64,000 nucleotides of DNA from Toxonevra muliebris. Lineage: Eukaryota > Arthropoda > Insecta > Diptera > Pallopteridae. The notes beneath the pieces were generated by a model. The model was not told the DNA's origin. It ran no database searches and saw only the letters and a program-made list of their open reading frames with translations. Location: positions 78,124,400-78,188,399 of the forward strand of contig OY829328.1 of the NCBI GenBank assembly GCA_963691655.1. Direction: 5' to 3'. The position numbers and the translations under genes were made by a program. Positions 37,000-48,539 of the stretch are shown in pieces (position 1 is the first letter of the stretch; each line of letters starts with the position of its first letter).

Positions 37000-39900
37000 C
37001 TTCCACTACCTTCCCTCTCCCCGCCTCTTTATACCCCATGTACATGGATCTGTTATTGTGTATTTAATTAAAAGAATATATACATATATTAAAATACACA
37101 TTATTGTGGCAAAACATATCGGTTTTGTAAATATATCAATTGTGTATTTTCACCCATCAAAATGTACTAAATAATGTGTACAGTGAATAATATGTAAATG
37201 CTGATATTGTAAACAATTCTATTTGAAAAATAATAATGAAATATTCAAAACAGAATCTTCTAATATCTAGTTGGAGGCAACCGAAACCAATCATCCAGTT
37301 AAGTTAAAAACATACCAAAAAATTAAAAATTTACACACATTTGGTATGTAACAATACACAAAATTGTAAGAAAATATACATTTCATAGAAAATTATACAT
37401 TAAAACTATATGGTATTTGGTATGGGATTGATAAAGAAAAACTACACATTTTATTAGTCAAATATATCAACTGTGTATTTATATATATTAAGATGTATTT
37501 TTTATATCATTTACATATGATTTTTACACATTTTTAAACAAAATTTCTACAGTGTATCTTTTTAATATACAGTGAATGTGATTGTTATTTATGTTTTATG
37601 ATTTCTCTCAGATATCTGTTTATGGATTTTTCTTCTTTCATAACCTATTTCTGTTTTTATTATTTTACACTAAAAAAATGGTAAAAAAAATCGACAAACA
37701 TTTAGAGAAATTAATAAACAAATACATAAGTATTTTACACATGCACATGAACTTTTTTTTAGTGAAATTCTAATTTTTGATTTCTTATGTTAGTGCAGCA
37801 ATAAATTTTGGATGTCTGCCAAGAAAATCAATTGTTTTTTCTTTATTGTAGCAATAATAAAAATATCATTTTAACATTTCAAATTCATTCAGTATATTTG
37901 AGGTATTTTTTTTTTTTTATTTATTTATTTATTTTTTTTTTGCTGAAGTGAAATGTAATTTTAGCTGCTGCATTTCGAAATCAAAATATTATGTAGGTAC
38001 TTAATAGAAAAACTCATTTGGGTTATTTTTTTTGATTTATTTGAAACGGAATTTGACGCTTTTTGTTTTAAGATTAAACATAAATATTGAATATGATTTT
38101 ACCGTTTTTTAGTAGACTTTCGAAAGTTAAAAAAAAACTATAAGTTCTACATTAACCTATGCATTAACCTTTACAAAGATGGATATAGTTTTAAACTCTA
38201 AATGTGTGCTATTTTTCCAACACAATCACAAAATATCATTGCTAATATTTAATCAGTGATTAGTGACTGCAAACCTGCTACTTTTAGGTTAACGACTTCA
38301 GTCACTTTTACTTTGTGCTGCCAGTGATTTAAATTGAGATGATTATAATAGACACTTCAATATGAGCATAATAAATATTAATAATTGCTTTGTATTATAT
38401 TATTAATGTTTTTTAAATTTTACTTTCGATTTTATATAATAAATAATAATAAAAGAAAACACAAATATTTTCATAACTCAATGATGGAATAAATGCTTAA
38501 GGCAACAAAGATTAGATTCACAAAAAAAAAAAAAAAAAATTATTATATAAAAAAATTTCATTATTTGATTTGATGTTTGTCTTACGTGTGTATCAAATTT
38601 GCTCTTGGGGTCAAGCTGAGGTGAAGGTGGGGGGGGGGGGGGGGATTTACTGAGAAGACGACTAAAATGCTTTTGGATTAAAACAAGTTTGAATTAATTG
38701 ATTTAAAATTATTTTATTTTATTTATCAATAAATTTAATTAAGTTTTTATCTTATGATCAAAAAGAAAAACCACAAAACAAACGAGAATTTTAGTTTTTT
38801 TTTCCTTTTAATGCGAACTAATTTTAAAGATATGGTGACGAGTCTGAATTTACCAAGTTAACCTTCAATTTGATTATTGTTCAAAGTATCTATTAAATAA
38901 ATAAGAAATAAATAATAAAAAAAAACAATTAACAGTTTTATTATGATATGTTGTTAACAAGTTTGTTAATAACATTAAAAATTAATGTGCAAGCCTAAAA
39001 ACGAAGAATTTTTATAAAAGGAAATAAATCAAATAAAAAAAAAAAAATAAAAATTTTTTAAAAAATATCTAAGAAACAAATACTAAATCAAAATGGCAAC
39101 ATAAAATACACACGCATTAAATCAAAATAATTAAAGTTTAGTTTAATGTTAATAAATCAATTTTATGCTATAATTAGGAAGGTGAGTTTTTTTGTATTGC
39201 GTAAAAAAAGAAATACGCAAACCAAACATTATAAAGGTCATTACCAGTGTGTTTGATGTATATATACTACTCCTAGACAATGGCACATCTTCCATTAATT
39301 ATTTGCATTTTTACATTATTATATTATTACAACAACAAAAACTCAAAAAAACACCTTTGTCCAACCAATAATTATACCTACAAAATTAAAGTAAGAAAAA
39401 CCATCAACCTCACTAACCAAAACTCGCAAAATAGTTAATTTCTTACAATGTAATTTATGAGATTATGAAGTACTTCAACATTAAGAAACCAAAACCCCCA
39501 ACCTCCCAAAAAAAAAAAAAAAAAACAAAAAAACATTAACACCAAAAAACAAATAATGATCTTTTTTATAATCGCCAGCCCAGCATCGTAATACACACTC
39601 TACACCAACCATAGTCATCAAAACCTTCAACACCACGAGAGTATTTATTTATTACAAATAATTTCCAGGCCATTGAGTTTTTTTTTCTTGAACAATGCTA
39701 GCAATAAAAGTTGTACACTTAGAAAAGTAATTTACTATAATTTATTATGAGCAATTGGATTTGTAATGTTAATTACAGTGAATTGTATAAAGTTATTCTA
39801 TAAAAAAAAAACATAGACAATAAAGAAATTTACACATTTTATGTGCGAAAAAAAAAAAAAATTAAAAATACACATTTTATAGGGAAATTATGTATTTTAC

Positions 39901-41005
39901 CACCTAATAACAAAATTTCACAATGTATACTACAAAACCTACACAGTAGGTAGTAATTTTTAATTGTTATGAAAAAAGTGAAAAATTTTTCTCATATCAC
40001 TTGAAATAAAAGTTAAAAAAAACTACAAAAATAAAAATCACATGGTAAAATTACACATACTATGTGTAAAAAAACACATTGTATGAAAATACACAAACTT
40101 CATCAGGTAAAAAAATTCAGAAATTTGAAAAAATTCAAACTACATAGTGAAATCACTATCAATAATATGCAAAAATTACAAATTGCGTAAATTTACGTAG
40201 GCATTTTATGTGAAAAAATTACTACAAAAAAGTTAAACAAAACACAGCAAATAATATTAGACCGTATGTGTAAAACACAATGAGCAGAAATTTACACATT
40301 CTACATAAAGAAAAAGTATAACTGAGAATCAGCAAACCAAATGGTAAAATTACAAATAAGATATGTAAAAAGGTGTAAAAATACACAAAACTCACTTTTC
40401 ACAAAAATATTGTAATATTTTATAGAAAAACTATGTAAGAACTCGTTCAAAATATAATAATTTTTACACATTTTTCAACTCATTTTGAAATACACTTATT
40501 TTTGTAAAAATATCTTAAATGTGTAATTTCGCATATCAAATTAGCTCTAGGCTCTGGTATGGTTGATTCATTTCCAATATTTGGGGGCTGATAAGAAACT
40601 TATAGGAAAACTACAAGCAACTCTTAGTAAATCTTCACTGATGTATGCAGCGTTCATGTGAGCATCATTGATTAAACACAGATCCTCAATCCAGGATACT
40701 GTATCTCTGAATAGTTTGTGTTTGCTGAGAACCCAATCCGTTTCGGGTAAGGCTTTTGAACGATTATTGAAAAGAGTGACAATACAGAAGGAATACCAGT
40801 ATAAATTAACGGTGGGTACGTTTTGATACCAAACATAGAGGCATGGACCGATCAAAAGTATTTAAGATGATGTGAATTATCACTTAACACAGTTGCTGGT
40901 TGTATTTTCATACATCAAAATATTGTGTAAAAAATACGGCTCGATGAATAAATAGGCAAAGTAAAAAAAAAGCCAAAGCAAACTCGACAACATCGACAGA
41001 AAATA
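37000..41005. other. Very AT-rich DNA with an iterated ACACAT-ATGTG word
   Basis: No gene is supported. From 37080 to 37575 and from 39810 to 40540 the word TTACACATTTTATGTG and its variants recur irregularly, mixed with poly-A. A run of about 15 G lies at 38630-38644. At 40560-40860 a less AT-rich patch carries a 95-codon minus-strand frame (RSKALPETDWVLSKHKLF) that I cannot assign. It may be a relic of a coding sequence or chance. Confidence 0.5.
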
Positions 41006-41589
41006 AGGAGCGAGATCGAAAAAATCTTAACATATATAATATTCAATAATTTTTAAACGGTTGACCTTAGAGTTTTGATTTATTTTTTATTTAATTAATG
41101 ATATTTTACAAATCACAGAAAAATATAACTTTTATAGTTCTAACCACTATTAATGATCTCGTGAATCTTTTTTGGTAAGCCTTCCATTAGAGATTTGATA
41201 GTTGTTTCAGACAACTTTTTGGAACAGTTTACCCATCTCCTTTTAAAATCTTCGATATTTTGGGACACCTTTTTTGTGCTTGCTCCTTAAGTTTCTTTGC
41301 ACAAGAGCCCAATATCTCTTCACTGGTCTTAGCTCCGGACAATTTGGAGGATTGAGATTGGCCTGTCTTGGTACAAAAACTATGTTATTACTTTGGTACC
41401 ACTCCAGCTTTCCAATTTTCTTGCCGTAGTGACATGATGCCAAATCGGCCCAAAAATATGTGGACACATTGTGCTCTCTTATGAAAGGAAGTAGTCTTTT
41501 GTTCAAACATTCTTTGATGTATATTTCGGTATTTTTAGAGCCCACTGTAATAAATGACTTGCTTCTTTTGGCGCAACTGCATATAGCTT
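41006..41589 (-). mobile_element. ITmD37E-type element, truncated copy 2
   Basis: Shares with 15960-16560 the terminal AGGAGYGAGATCGAAAAA after TA, the 3' non-coding part and the C-terminal transposase. It ends abruptly near 41589 inside the codons for the CSCAVYG/PGMASYMQL region, so everything upstream is lost. Same orientation as copy 1. Confidence 0.85.
41129..41589 (-). pseudogene. ITmD37E-like transposase C-terminal fragment (copy 2)
   Basis: The reading frame from about 41545 contains KECLNKRLLPFIREHN, FWADLASCHYGKK (second catalytic aspartate), LEWYQSNNIVFVPRQAN, then NPPNCPELRPVKRYW. The acidic third catalytic residue, E in copy 1 (RPVERYW), is K here. Relative to copy 1 it has extra codons between CHYGKK and LEWYQ. 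The first catalytic aspartate and the DNA-binding half are absent. Non-functional. Confidence 0.85.
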
Positions 41590-43800
41590 GCCATACCAGG
41601 AATTTTTTTAGGAAATTTTAAAAAAAATTTTAAAAACTCAGGAGTTGGTTTTAATATGTACTTAAGTTCACTGGAGTGTTCTAAGTGCATGCAGTACAGC
41701 CCGAAGCTGCCATAATTCATGACAATTTCCGTTTACCTTGACGTGAACACAGAAAAAAGTATGAATTCTTAACTTCAGTGAATCTTTCATATATTCATTT
41801 TTTGTTTTACACATTTTTCAATACATTTCGAAACACACATTTTACTTTTATTTACATGAAAAAAAAAGTATTTCGAATTTCCAAAAATCCGCACATTTCA
41901 TACACATATAATTGTATTTTAACAATAACCTGCTTTAAAATGCTTTAAGTTTTCATCTTAGTCTGTTCAGTTGCGAAAATAATTCTTTTCACTAACTCTT
42001 CATTTCCAGATGATCTAAGAGTTTACACATTGAAATTTTGCTAATTCATTTCAGCGTGTAAAAACACTTAAATTTTATAAATTAGAAATACTTTTTCATT
42101 TCGTTGTCGTTTCCTCCCCCAAAAAAATTTTTTATAACTACAACATAAATCCAACAAAACAAAAAAATTAAATAAATACTTTGTAAATTTTAATGTTTCT
42201 GTAGATTCTCTTTCTACAAAAACCGCTTCAAGACAAAACGATGAAATTAAAGTACGACAAAATGTATGAACGCTCAAGTAGTTGTTTTCTGGTCCGCCTT
42301 CTTTAAGCTATAGCTATGGCTATGGCTCATTTGCCCTGAGGTTATTTATTTACTAAAAAAAAAAAAAGAAAAAAATCTTAAATCTTTAAAGCCAACTCAT
42401 GCTTCAAATAAATTTAAATTATATTAAAAACATTAAGCCTTTTAATAACTAAGTGAGTGCGTGTAAATCGCGCAATATTTTTTCGAGCGTATTAAATTTA
42501 TGTTTAATGAACTTCAGTCTTCAAATGTGATGATAATGATTTTATGATGATGCTGATGGTTATGATGAAGTCGGGATTCGAAGCTCAGTGGGTGGGCGGT
42601 AGCCTTAAACAAAGTGTTGTTTTTTTTTTTTTTTTTTTTGTTCTTCTTTATTTTACTATTTTTACTTATCATCATCGTCATCATCACTGGTGATTCTCGC
42701 ATTTTTTTATATTTATCATTACTTGCGAGACGCTTAAAATTAAAAATCAAATCTAGAATCAATTCCTTGGGCTTTGGCAAATGAATTGCATAATTTTTTT
42801 CACATACTTATATGAAATTATTATTAATGAAATGAAAAAGTAATTACATTTTGGCAAAGTGCTTCTTCAGTAAAGCGAAAAAAAATGTACAAGTTTTTAA
42901 ATAGTTCTTAAAATAACGTTACTATTTTTTTTTTTTGTGTTTTGCCTTGTAAGAATAACTTGTAAAAGAAAGTTTGTTATGTCATAAGCTAAAAAGTGTT
43001 TAACTATATACTTAAACTCGTAAGTTATTTCTAATGACCACTTATGGTATCAGTCTGGGAGTTAGTGAGGTCAGTTACCGTATTTATTTATTTAAAGGTA
43101 TTTTTTTTTTCTAGCTTCTCAATTTGTTCGGTGGTGTATGAATGTTGAATACCAACAAGTGTACTAGTCTAGACTTGTTTTCTATAATAATGAGTTAAAT
43201 TTAGACAAATAAATAGTATGACTTCACATAAATGATCTACAATTAAAAAGTTTCAAGATCAAATAAACGGAATATGGAAATTTACACATTTAATGTGTGA
43301 AAGAAAATTAATAAAAAATAAGAAAGAAAATGTAGATGTTTTACTTAGTTAAATATCTAACTATTCAGCTTGTTATATTCAAATCAAAAGCAGATTTCTA
43401 GTTTACTGATTATATTATTATATTTTAAGCATTACAGTAAATATATAAAAAACACACTGAAACTGTTTACCATAAATAAATATGTGTAAAGTAAGAAATG
43501 TAACTCAGTAACTAGGCATGAGTCAAAGTTAATTAATCTGTCACGTTTGCGTCATATATATGTGTAAAAATAATAAATAAATAAATGCATAACTCTAATA
43601 TATAATAAGCCATTTTTATATTAATATAATAACAGTAATTTTCGATTAAATAACATGTGTTGAGATCCAGTTTTCGTTTAATTGCACCACAAATTTTACG
43701 TTGTTAATTTCAAATATACTCAAATTGCTCGATTAATTTGATTCTGCGGTTAATTGAACCAGAATAAGCACATTTGTATTGACGCAGTTAAACAAGAATT
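41590..43800. other. AT-rich intergenic DNA, no gene seen
   Basis: No gene is supported. It contains a T-run of about 21 at 42620-42640, a TCATCATCGTCATCATCA tract near 42668, and scattered ACACATTT..ATGTG words (41810-41850 and 43275-43300). Confidence 0.5.
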
Positions 43801-43829
43801 ACTGTAAGTCTAAAAATAACACTGTACAA

Positions 43830-45440
43830 CACAAAAATTTTTGAGTTCAAAAATTTTTTTTTTGTTAAAACGTTGTAAAAACTCATATAACGTGTAGAAA
43901 ATATAAAATATCGAAAAAAAAAAATTCTTTTAAAAAAATTTAGGTTAAAAAAAACAATCTGTTTTTCGAATTTTTTTTTTTTTTGTTGAAAACATTGTAA
44001 AACGTGTAAAAAATATAAAGAATAGAAAAAAAAAAATTTCCCCAAAATTTAGGTCGAAAAAAAAATTTTTTTTTTTTAAATGTATTTTGTTGCAAACGCT
44101 GTAAAAACTCATAAAACGTGTAGAAAACACAAAATATCGAAAAAAAAAAAATTTTCCATGTATTCCCCTCTTATGAATTTTAGAAAAATTTAAGTTAAAA
44201 AAACAATCTATTTTTTGACAACATTGCAAAAACTCATAAAACGTGAAGAAAATATAAAAAATCGAAAAGAACAAATTTTTTTCTATGTACCCCTTATGAA
44301 TTTCTTGAAAACTTTAGGTCGAAAAATTTTTTTTTTTTTGAAAAACGTTGTAAAAACTCATAAAACGTGTAGAAAACACAAAATTTCGAAAAAAAAATTT
44401 TTCTTTTAGAAAAATTTAGGTTAAAAAAAAATCTGTTTTTCGAAATTTTTTTTTTTTTGTTGAAAACATTGTAAAAACTCATAAACGTGTAGAAAATATA
44501 AAAAATCGAAAAGAACAAATTTTTTTCTATGTAGCCCCCTTATGAATTTTTTGAAAACTTTAGGTCGAAAAATTTTTTTTTTTTAAAAACGTTGTGAAAA
44601 CTCATAAAACGTGTAGAAAACTCAAAATATCGAAAAGGAAAATTTTCTTTTAGAAAAATTTAGGTTAAAAAAAAAATCTGTTTTTCGAAATTTTTTTTTT
44701 TTGTTGAAAACATTGTAAAAACTCACAAAACGTGTAGAAAATATAAAAAATCGAAAAGAACAAATTTTTTTCTATGTACCCCCCCCCCTTATGAATTTCT
44801 TGAAAACTTTAGGTCGAAAAATTTTTTTTTTTGAAAAACGTTGTAAAAACTTATAAAACGTGTAGAAAACACAAAATATCGAAAAAAAAATTTTTCTTTT
44901 AGAAATATTTAGGTTAAAAAAAAAAAATCTGTTTTTCGAAATTTTTTTTTTTTTGTTGAAAACATTGTAAAAACTCACAAAACGTGTAGAAAATATAAAA
45001 AATCGACAAGAACAAATTTTTTTTTCTATGTACCCCCCCTTACGAATTTCTTGAAAACTTAAGGTCGAAAAATTTTTTTTTGTTGAAAACATTGTAAAAA
45101 CTCATAAAACGTGTAGAAAACACAAAATATCGAAAAAAAATTTTTTCTTTTAGAAATATTTAGATAAAAAAAAACAATGTTTTTCGAAATTTTTTTTTTT
45201 TTGTTGAAAACATTGTAAAAACTCATAAAACGTGTAGAAAACCCAAAAAATCGAAAAAAAATTTGTTTTTTTTTTAAATCAAATAAACAATTTTTTTCCA
45301 CGTACCTTACCATTTTTAAAAAAAGTCAATAAATTATCGATATCACAAATCGAACTGACCTGACCTGAAAAAAAAAATTTGTTGATTCGTGATCAGCATC
45401 AAAAACAACTCCAGAAAAACCATATGAGAACTCAGATATT
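43830..45440 (+). repeat. Foldback-like arm A: about 120-bp array plus conserved flank
   Basis: Twelve or so units of about 120 bp carry GTAAAAACTCATAAAACGTG. Two sub-types alternate: one with CGTTGT, CACAAAATATCG and TTAGGTTAAAA, the other with ACATTGT, ATATAAAAAATCG, CTATGTACCCCC and TTATGAATTTCTTGAAAAC. The true period is therefore about 240 bp. The array is followed by a non-repeated flank at 45379-45433 containing CGTGATCAGCATC and ACAACTCCAG. Array and flank recur inverted at 46870-47290 and directly at 55350-56180. Phe/Lys-rich minus-strand frames here are artefacts. Confidence 0.88.
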
Positions 45441-45469
45441 TTTTTAGACCTATTTTTTTTTTTTTACTT

Positions 45470-46140
45470 AATTGTATTTATATTAAGTTATATAAAGATG
45501 TCCATTCGTTTTACATTTTCTGGGATAACCCCCGAGAAAATACTTTTCCCATTTGTATTTGTTTTCGAATTTGTCGTAGGTTCTTTGATTTTTTTTACTT
45601 TACTTAGCGTTTCAAAAATTGTTGCAAACGAGTTACAGAATGCTATGCTATTGGATATTGCAGGCTTCTCTTTTACTATATATCATTACAATTTTTACTG
45701 AATCAGCTTGAACTGATTTTATATAAATATTTATAGTTAGTTATAGTAAGATGACCATTGTTCCTGATTTCTGGAGGCAGTCTCTGAACAAGACTATTGC
45801 TTCCGATTCGTTCATTTCTTCACTTTACACAAAGTTTCCGCAGCATTTTACGAAACATTCCAGGCTTCCCTTTTTCAAATATCGTCGAGACTCCTAATGA
45901 ATCAGCTTCAATTTTATTGTATATAAATGTTGATATTTAATTAATTCAAGGTGACGATTCCTCCTTGATTTCTGGGGGCAGTCCCCGGGTGAGATTTTGT
46001 CTCCTATACTTTGAATTCTTCACCAAAGCACAAAAGTGGAACCAAATCGGATAACTCATTCAAAAATATAAATAAGTACTATAAAAATGCCCCCGAAAAT
46101 CCTAAAAAAAAAAAAAAAAATGGTCACCTTATATACGAGT
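45470..46140. repeat. Loop repeat: three direct units and one inverted partial unit
   Basis: The phrase AAGATGWCCATT, followed by CTGATTTCTGGGGGCAGTC-like sequence, recurs at 45496, 45749 and (diverged as AAGGTGACGATT) 45948, with CAGGCTTC and AATCAGCTT between. A partial inverted copy is at 46080-46138 (CCCCCGAAAATCC ... ATGGTCACCTTATA). Spacing is 200-250 bp. This lies in the centre of the foldback-like structure. Confidence 0.65.
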
Positions 46141-46707
46141 ATGAATTTTATAAATGAATACACATTTGTGTATTTAGCTGATACCTACATAAGCAAAATA
46201 TTGCTCACTAATAACAACTAATTAACACATTCATTTTAATTAAACATGACACAAATAAATATGTAAGTCAAAATAATAAAGGTACATATCTACATACAAA
46301 AAGTTGGCAGTAAATTTATTACAAACTGTTAAAATACTGAAGTTAAATAAAATATAAACGTGTTAAAAAATTATGAAAATATTTGCAGATAACAAATTTG
46401 TGGGGCAATCATTTTTGTTAATCAATTGAATAATCAGTTACAAATCAAATAATTGACAGATTTACATATGAATACAGTAACTTAATTTTCACAAAGAATA
46501 TGTTCATCATAATGAATATAAATCTTTAAATTGATGCACATGAAAGCTTTCAAAAATATAGGGAAAGAATGTTTTAATTTTATTAAGAAATCTATGCATT
46601 CATATAATCCGAATAGTTATAGAAATTGCATTAAATGAACTGAATGTGAGAATAATACATAAATTTAAAGAAAAGCTTGAATTCATACTAAAGTTCTTTT
46701 GTCATCT

Positions 46708-46785
46708 CTGTGGCCTAGTGAGTGAGTCATCGACATAGTTCTAGCTGCCTCAAGTTCTCGGTTCGGTATCTTTTCGCCATCTATG
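46708..46785 (+). other. tRNA-like (SINE-like) segment
   Basis: It contains an A-box-like TGGCCTAGTGAG and, about 50 bp on, a B-box-like GGTTCGGTATC, the spacing of an internal pol III promoter. It does not close into a clean tRNA cloverleaf, so a tRNA-derived SINE head or decayed tRNA relic is more likely than a functional tRNA. Confidence 0.4.
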
Positions 46786-46869
46786 ATTCAAAAACAGGTG
46801 GCAAGTGCCATTATCTGAATACTGGAAGATGGTTTCTCGAAATATTTTTTCTTAAATATTTTAACTGAA

Positions 46870-47290
46870 ATTTCTAAGTTCTCATATAGTTTTCCTGAAG
46901 TTGTTTTTGATACTGATCACGAATTAACAAACATTATTTTCGATCCAGGTCAAATTTTTATGATATCGATGGTTTTATGATATTTAAAAAAATGGTTTTT
47001 ATGATTTTTTATATTTTTCAGACGTTTTATGAGTTTTTACAACGTTTTCAACAAAAACAAAATTTAAAAAAAAAATTATTTAGACCTAAATTTTTCAAAA
47101 AAATCACAAGGGGGGATTTTTTTATTTTTTTACAAGTTTCATGAGTTTTTACAACGTTTTAAACAAACAAAAAAAAAATTTTTAAAAAATTTGTTTTATT
47201 CGATCTTTTATTTTTTCAGACGTTTCATTAGTTTTTACAACGTTTTCAACAAAAACCTTGGTAAAACAATTTTTCCAAAAAAAAAAAAAT
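46870..47290 (-). repeat. Foldback-like arm B, inverted relative to arm A
   Basis: Read on the minus strand it has three array units (GTAAAAACTCATAAAACGTC type, at 47250, 47160 and 47050) followed by the same flank as arm A. Over the 55 bases starting GTTRATTCGTGATCAG the two arms agree at 49 positions, and all six differences are transitions. Arm B faces arm A across about 1.4 kb. Confidence 0.85.
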
Positions 47291-47299
47291 ATCTTCTTT

Positions 47300-47545
47300 C
47301 CATGCGAAATACGTGACAAAAAAATAAAAATCCAGGATGGCCGAAAATCAGACCTGGAACCCGGGACTGTTCTTTACAATTCGGGGCGCACTTATTTTAT
47401 TTATTTAGCCACCAGTTATTTTATTGCAACAACATTTCTTGTTAAAGCAATTGTTGCCCATCTGCTAAACGAACCTGAGATAGCTGGGTCTCCAGTCTAG
47501 AATTCATTGACTAGACTACCGCGCTATGTGATATTTGACAGCAAA
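47300..47545 (-). other. SINE-like element with tRNA-derived head
   Basis: On the minus strand, starting near 47530: a tRNA-like head with an A-box-like GCGGTAGTCTAG, a stem-like CTAGACTGGAGACCCAG and a B-box-like AGGTTCGTTTAGC. A body of about 150 bp follows (GTCCCGGGTTCCAGGTC), ending in an A/T-rich tail. No duplication is identified. It lies directly beyond arm B. The 80-codon frame at 47258-47500 on the other strand is not called. Confidence 0.45.
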
Positions 47546-47559
47546 AGCAGGCGAAAATT

Positions 47560-48535
47560 AATTTTTTTACAAAATCAAATTCTTAGCGTCCCGAAAGAGT
47601 TTCTTTGTGAAATGAGTGAAATCGGTTCGAAACCACGCCCACCCATCATATAAGTAAAAATTTTCAGGAAAAATACTGAAGTAAATTCAATACAATTCGA
47701 CACAGTTTTTTATATTAGCCTAATTAATATTTGAAATTTAAATCAATCAAATCCCTCGGTAACCACGCCCACCCACCATAGAAGTGAAATTTTCAAAGCT
47801 TGATATCAGGAAAAATACTCAAGTAAATTAAATGAAACTAAACACACTTCTTTATATGGGTATATAAAACATTTGGTATAAAAATCAACCCAATCCCTTG
47901 ATAACCACGCCCACCCACTGTACAAGTGAAATTTTCAAAGCGTGATATCAGGTAAAATACCGAAGTAAATTAAATGACACTAAACACACTTTTTTATATT
48001 GGTATATAAAACATTTTGTATAATCATCAATTAAATCCCTCGGTAACCACGCCCACCCACCATATAAGTGAAATTTTCAAATCGTGATTTCAGGAAAAAT
48101 ACTGAAGTAAATTAAATACAATTGAAGAGTCTTCTTTATATTTGCATAGATAATATTTGGTACTAATATCAATTAAATCCCTTGATAACCACGCCCACCC
48201 ACTGTACAAGTGAAATTTTCAAAGCGTGATATCAGGTAAAATACTGAAGTAAATTAAATGGAACTAAACACATTTATTTATATTGGCATATAAAATATTT
48301 AGTATGAAACTCAACCAAATCCCTTGATAACCACGCCCACTCACCATATAAGTTAAATTTTCAAAGCGTAATATCAAGTAAAATGATAAAGTAAATTAAA
48401 TCAAACTAAACACACTTATTTGTATTAGAATATGAAACATTTGGTATAAAAACCAACCAAATCCCTTGATAACCACGCCCACTCACCATATAAGTGAAAT
48501 TTTCAAAGCGTGATATCAAAATTTTATAAGACAAT
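47560..48535. repeat. 142-bp satellite with ACCACGCCCAC box
   Basis: CCACGCCCAC starts at 47633, 47763, 47905, 48047, 48189, 48331 and 48473: one 130-bp step, then five steps of exactly 142 bp. Each unit also has AAGTGAAATTTTCAAAGCGT, GATATCAGGTAAAATAC and AAGTAAATTAAAT. The GC-rich CCACGCCCACCCA box is the best-conserved part in otherwise AT-rich units and resembles CACCC/GC-box sites of KLF/Sp zinc-finger proteins. Confidence 0.95.
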
Positions 48536-48539
48536 TTGC

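Noticed and set aside
35860..37071. Open frames of 403 and 334 codons on + and 316 codons on -
   Set aside because: All residues come from the GGAA/GAAA period (K, R, E, G or F, L, P, S). No domain and no start context; open on both strands for the same reason.
40568..40855. 95-codon minus-strand frame in a less AT-rich patch
   Set aside because: No recognisable family and no conserved context. Kept only as a remark in the surrounding stretch; a translated search would decide.
43788..45313. Several Phe/Lys-rich minus-strand frames with a shared FSTRFMSFYNVF phrase
   Set aside because: The shared phrase is the array unit translated; poly-A/T supplies the F and K runs. The same happens at 55562-56207.
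46708..46785. Functional tRNA gene
   Set aside because: A- and B-box-like words are present, but the arms do not pair into a clean cloverleaf and the B box deviates; a SINE-like relic is more likely.
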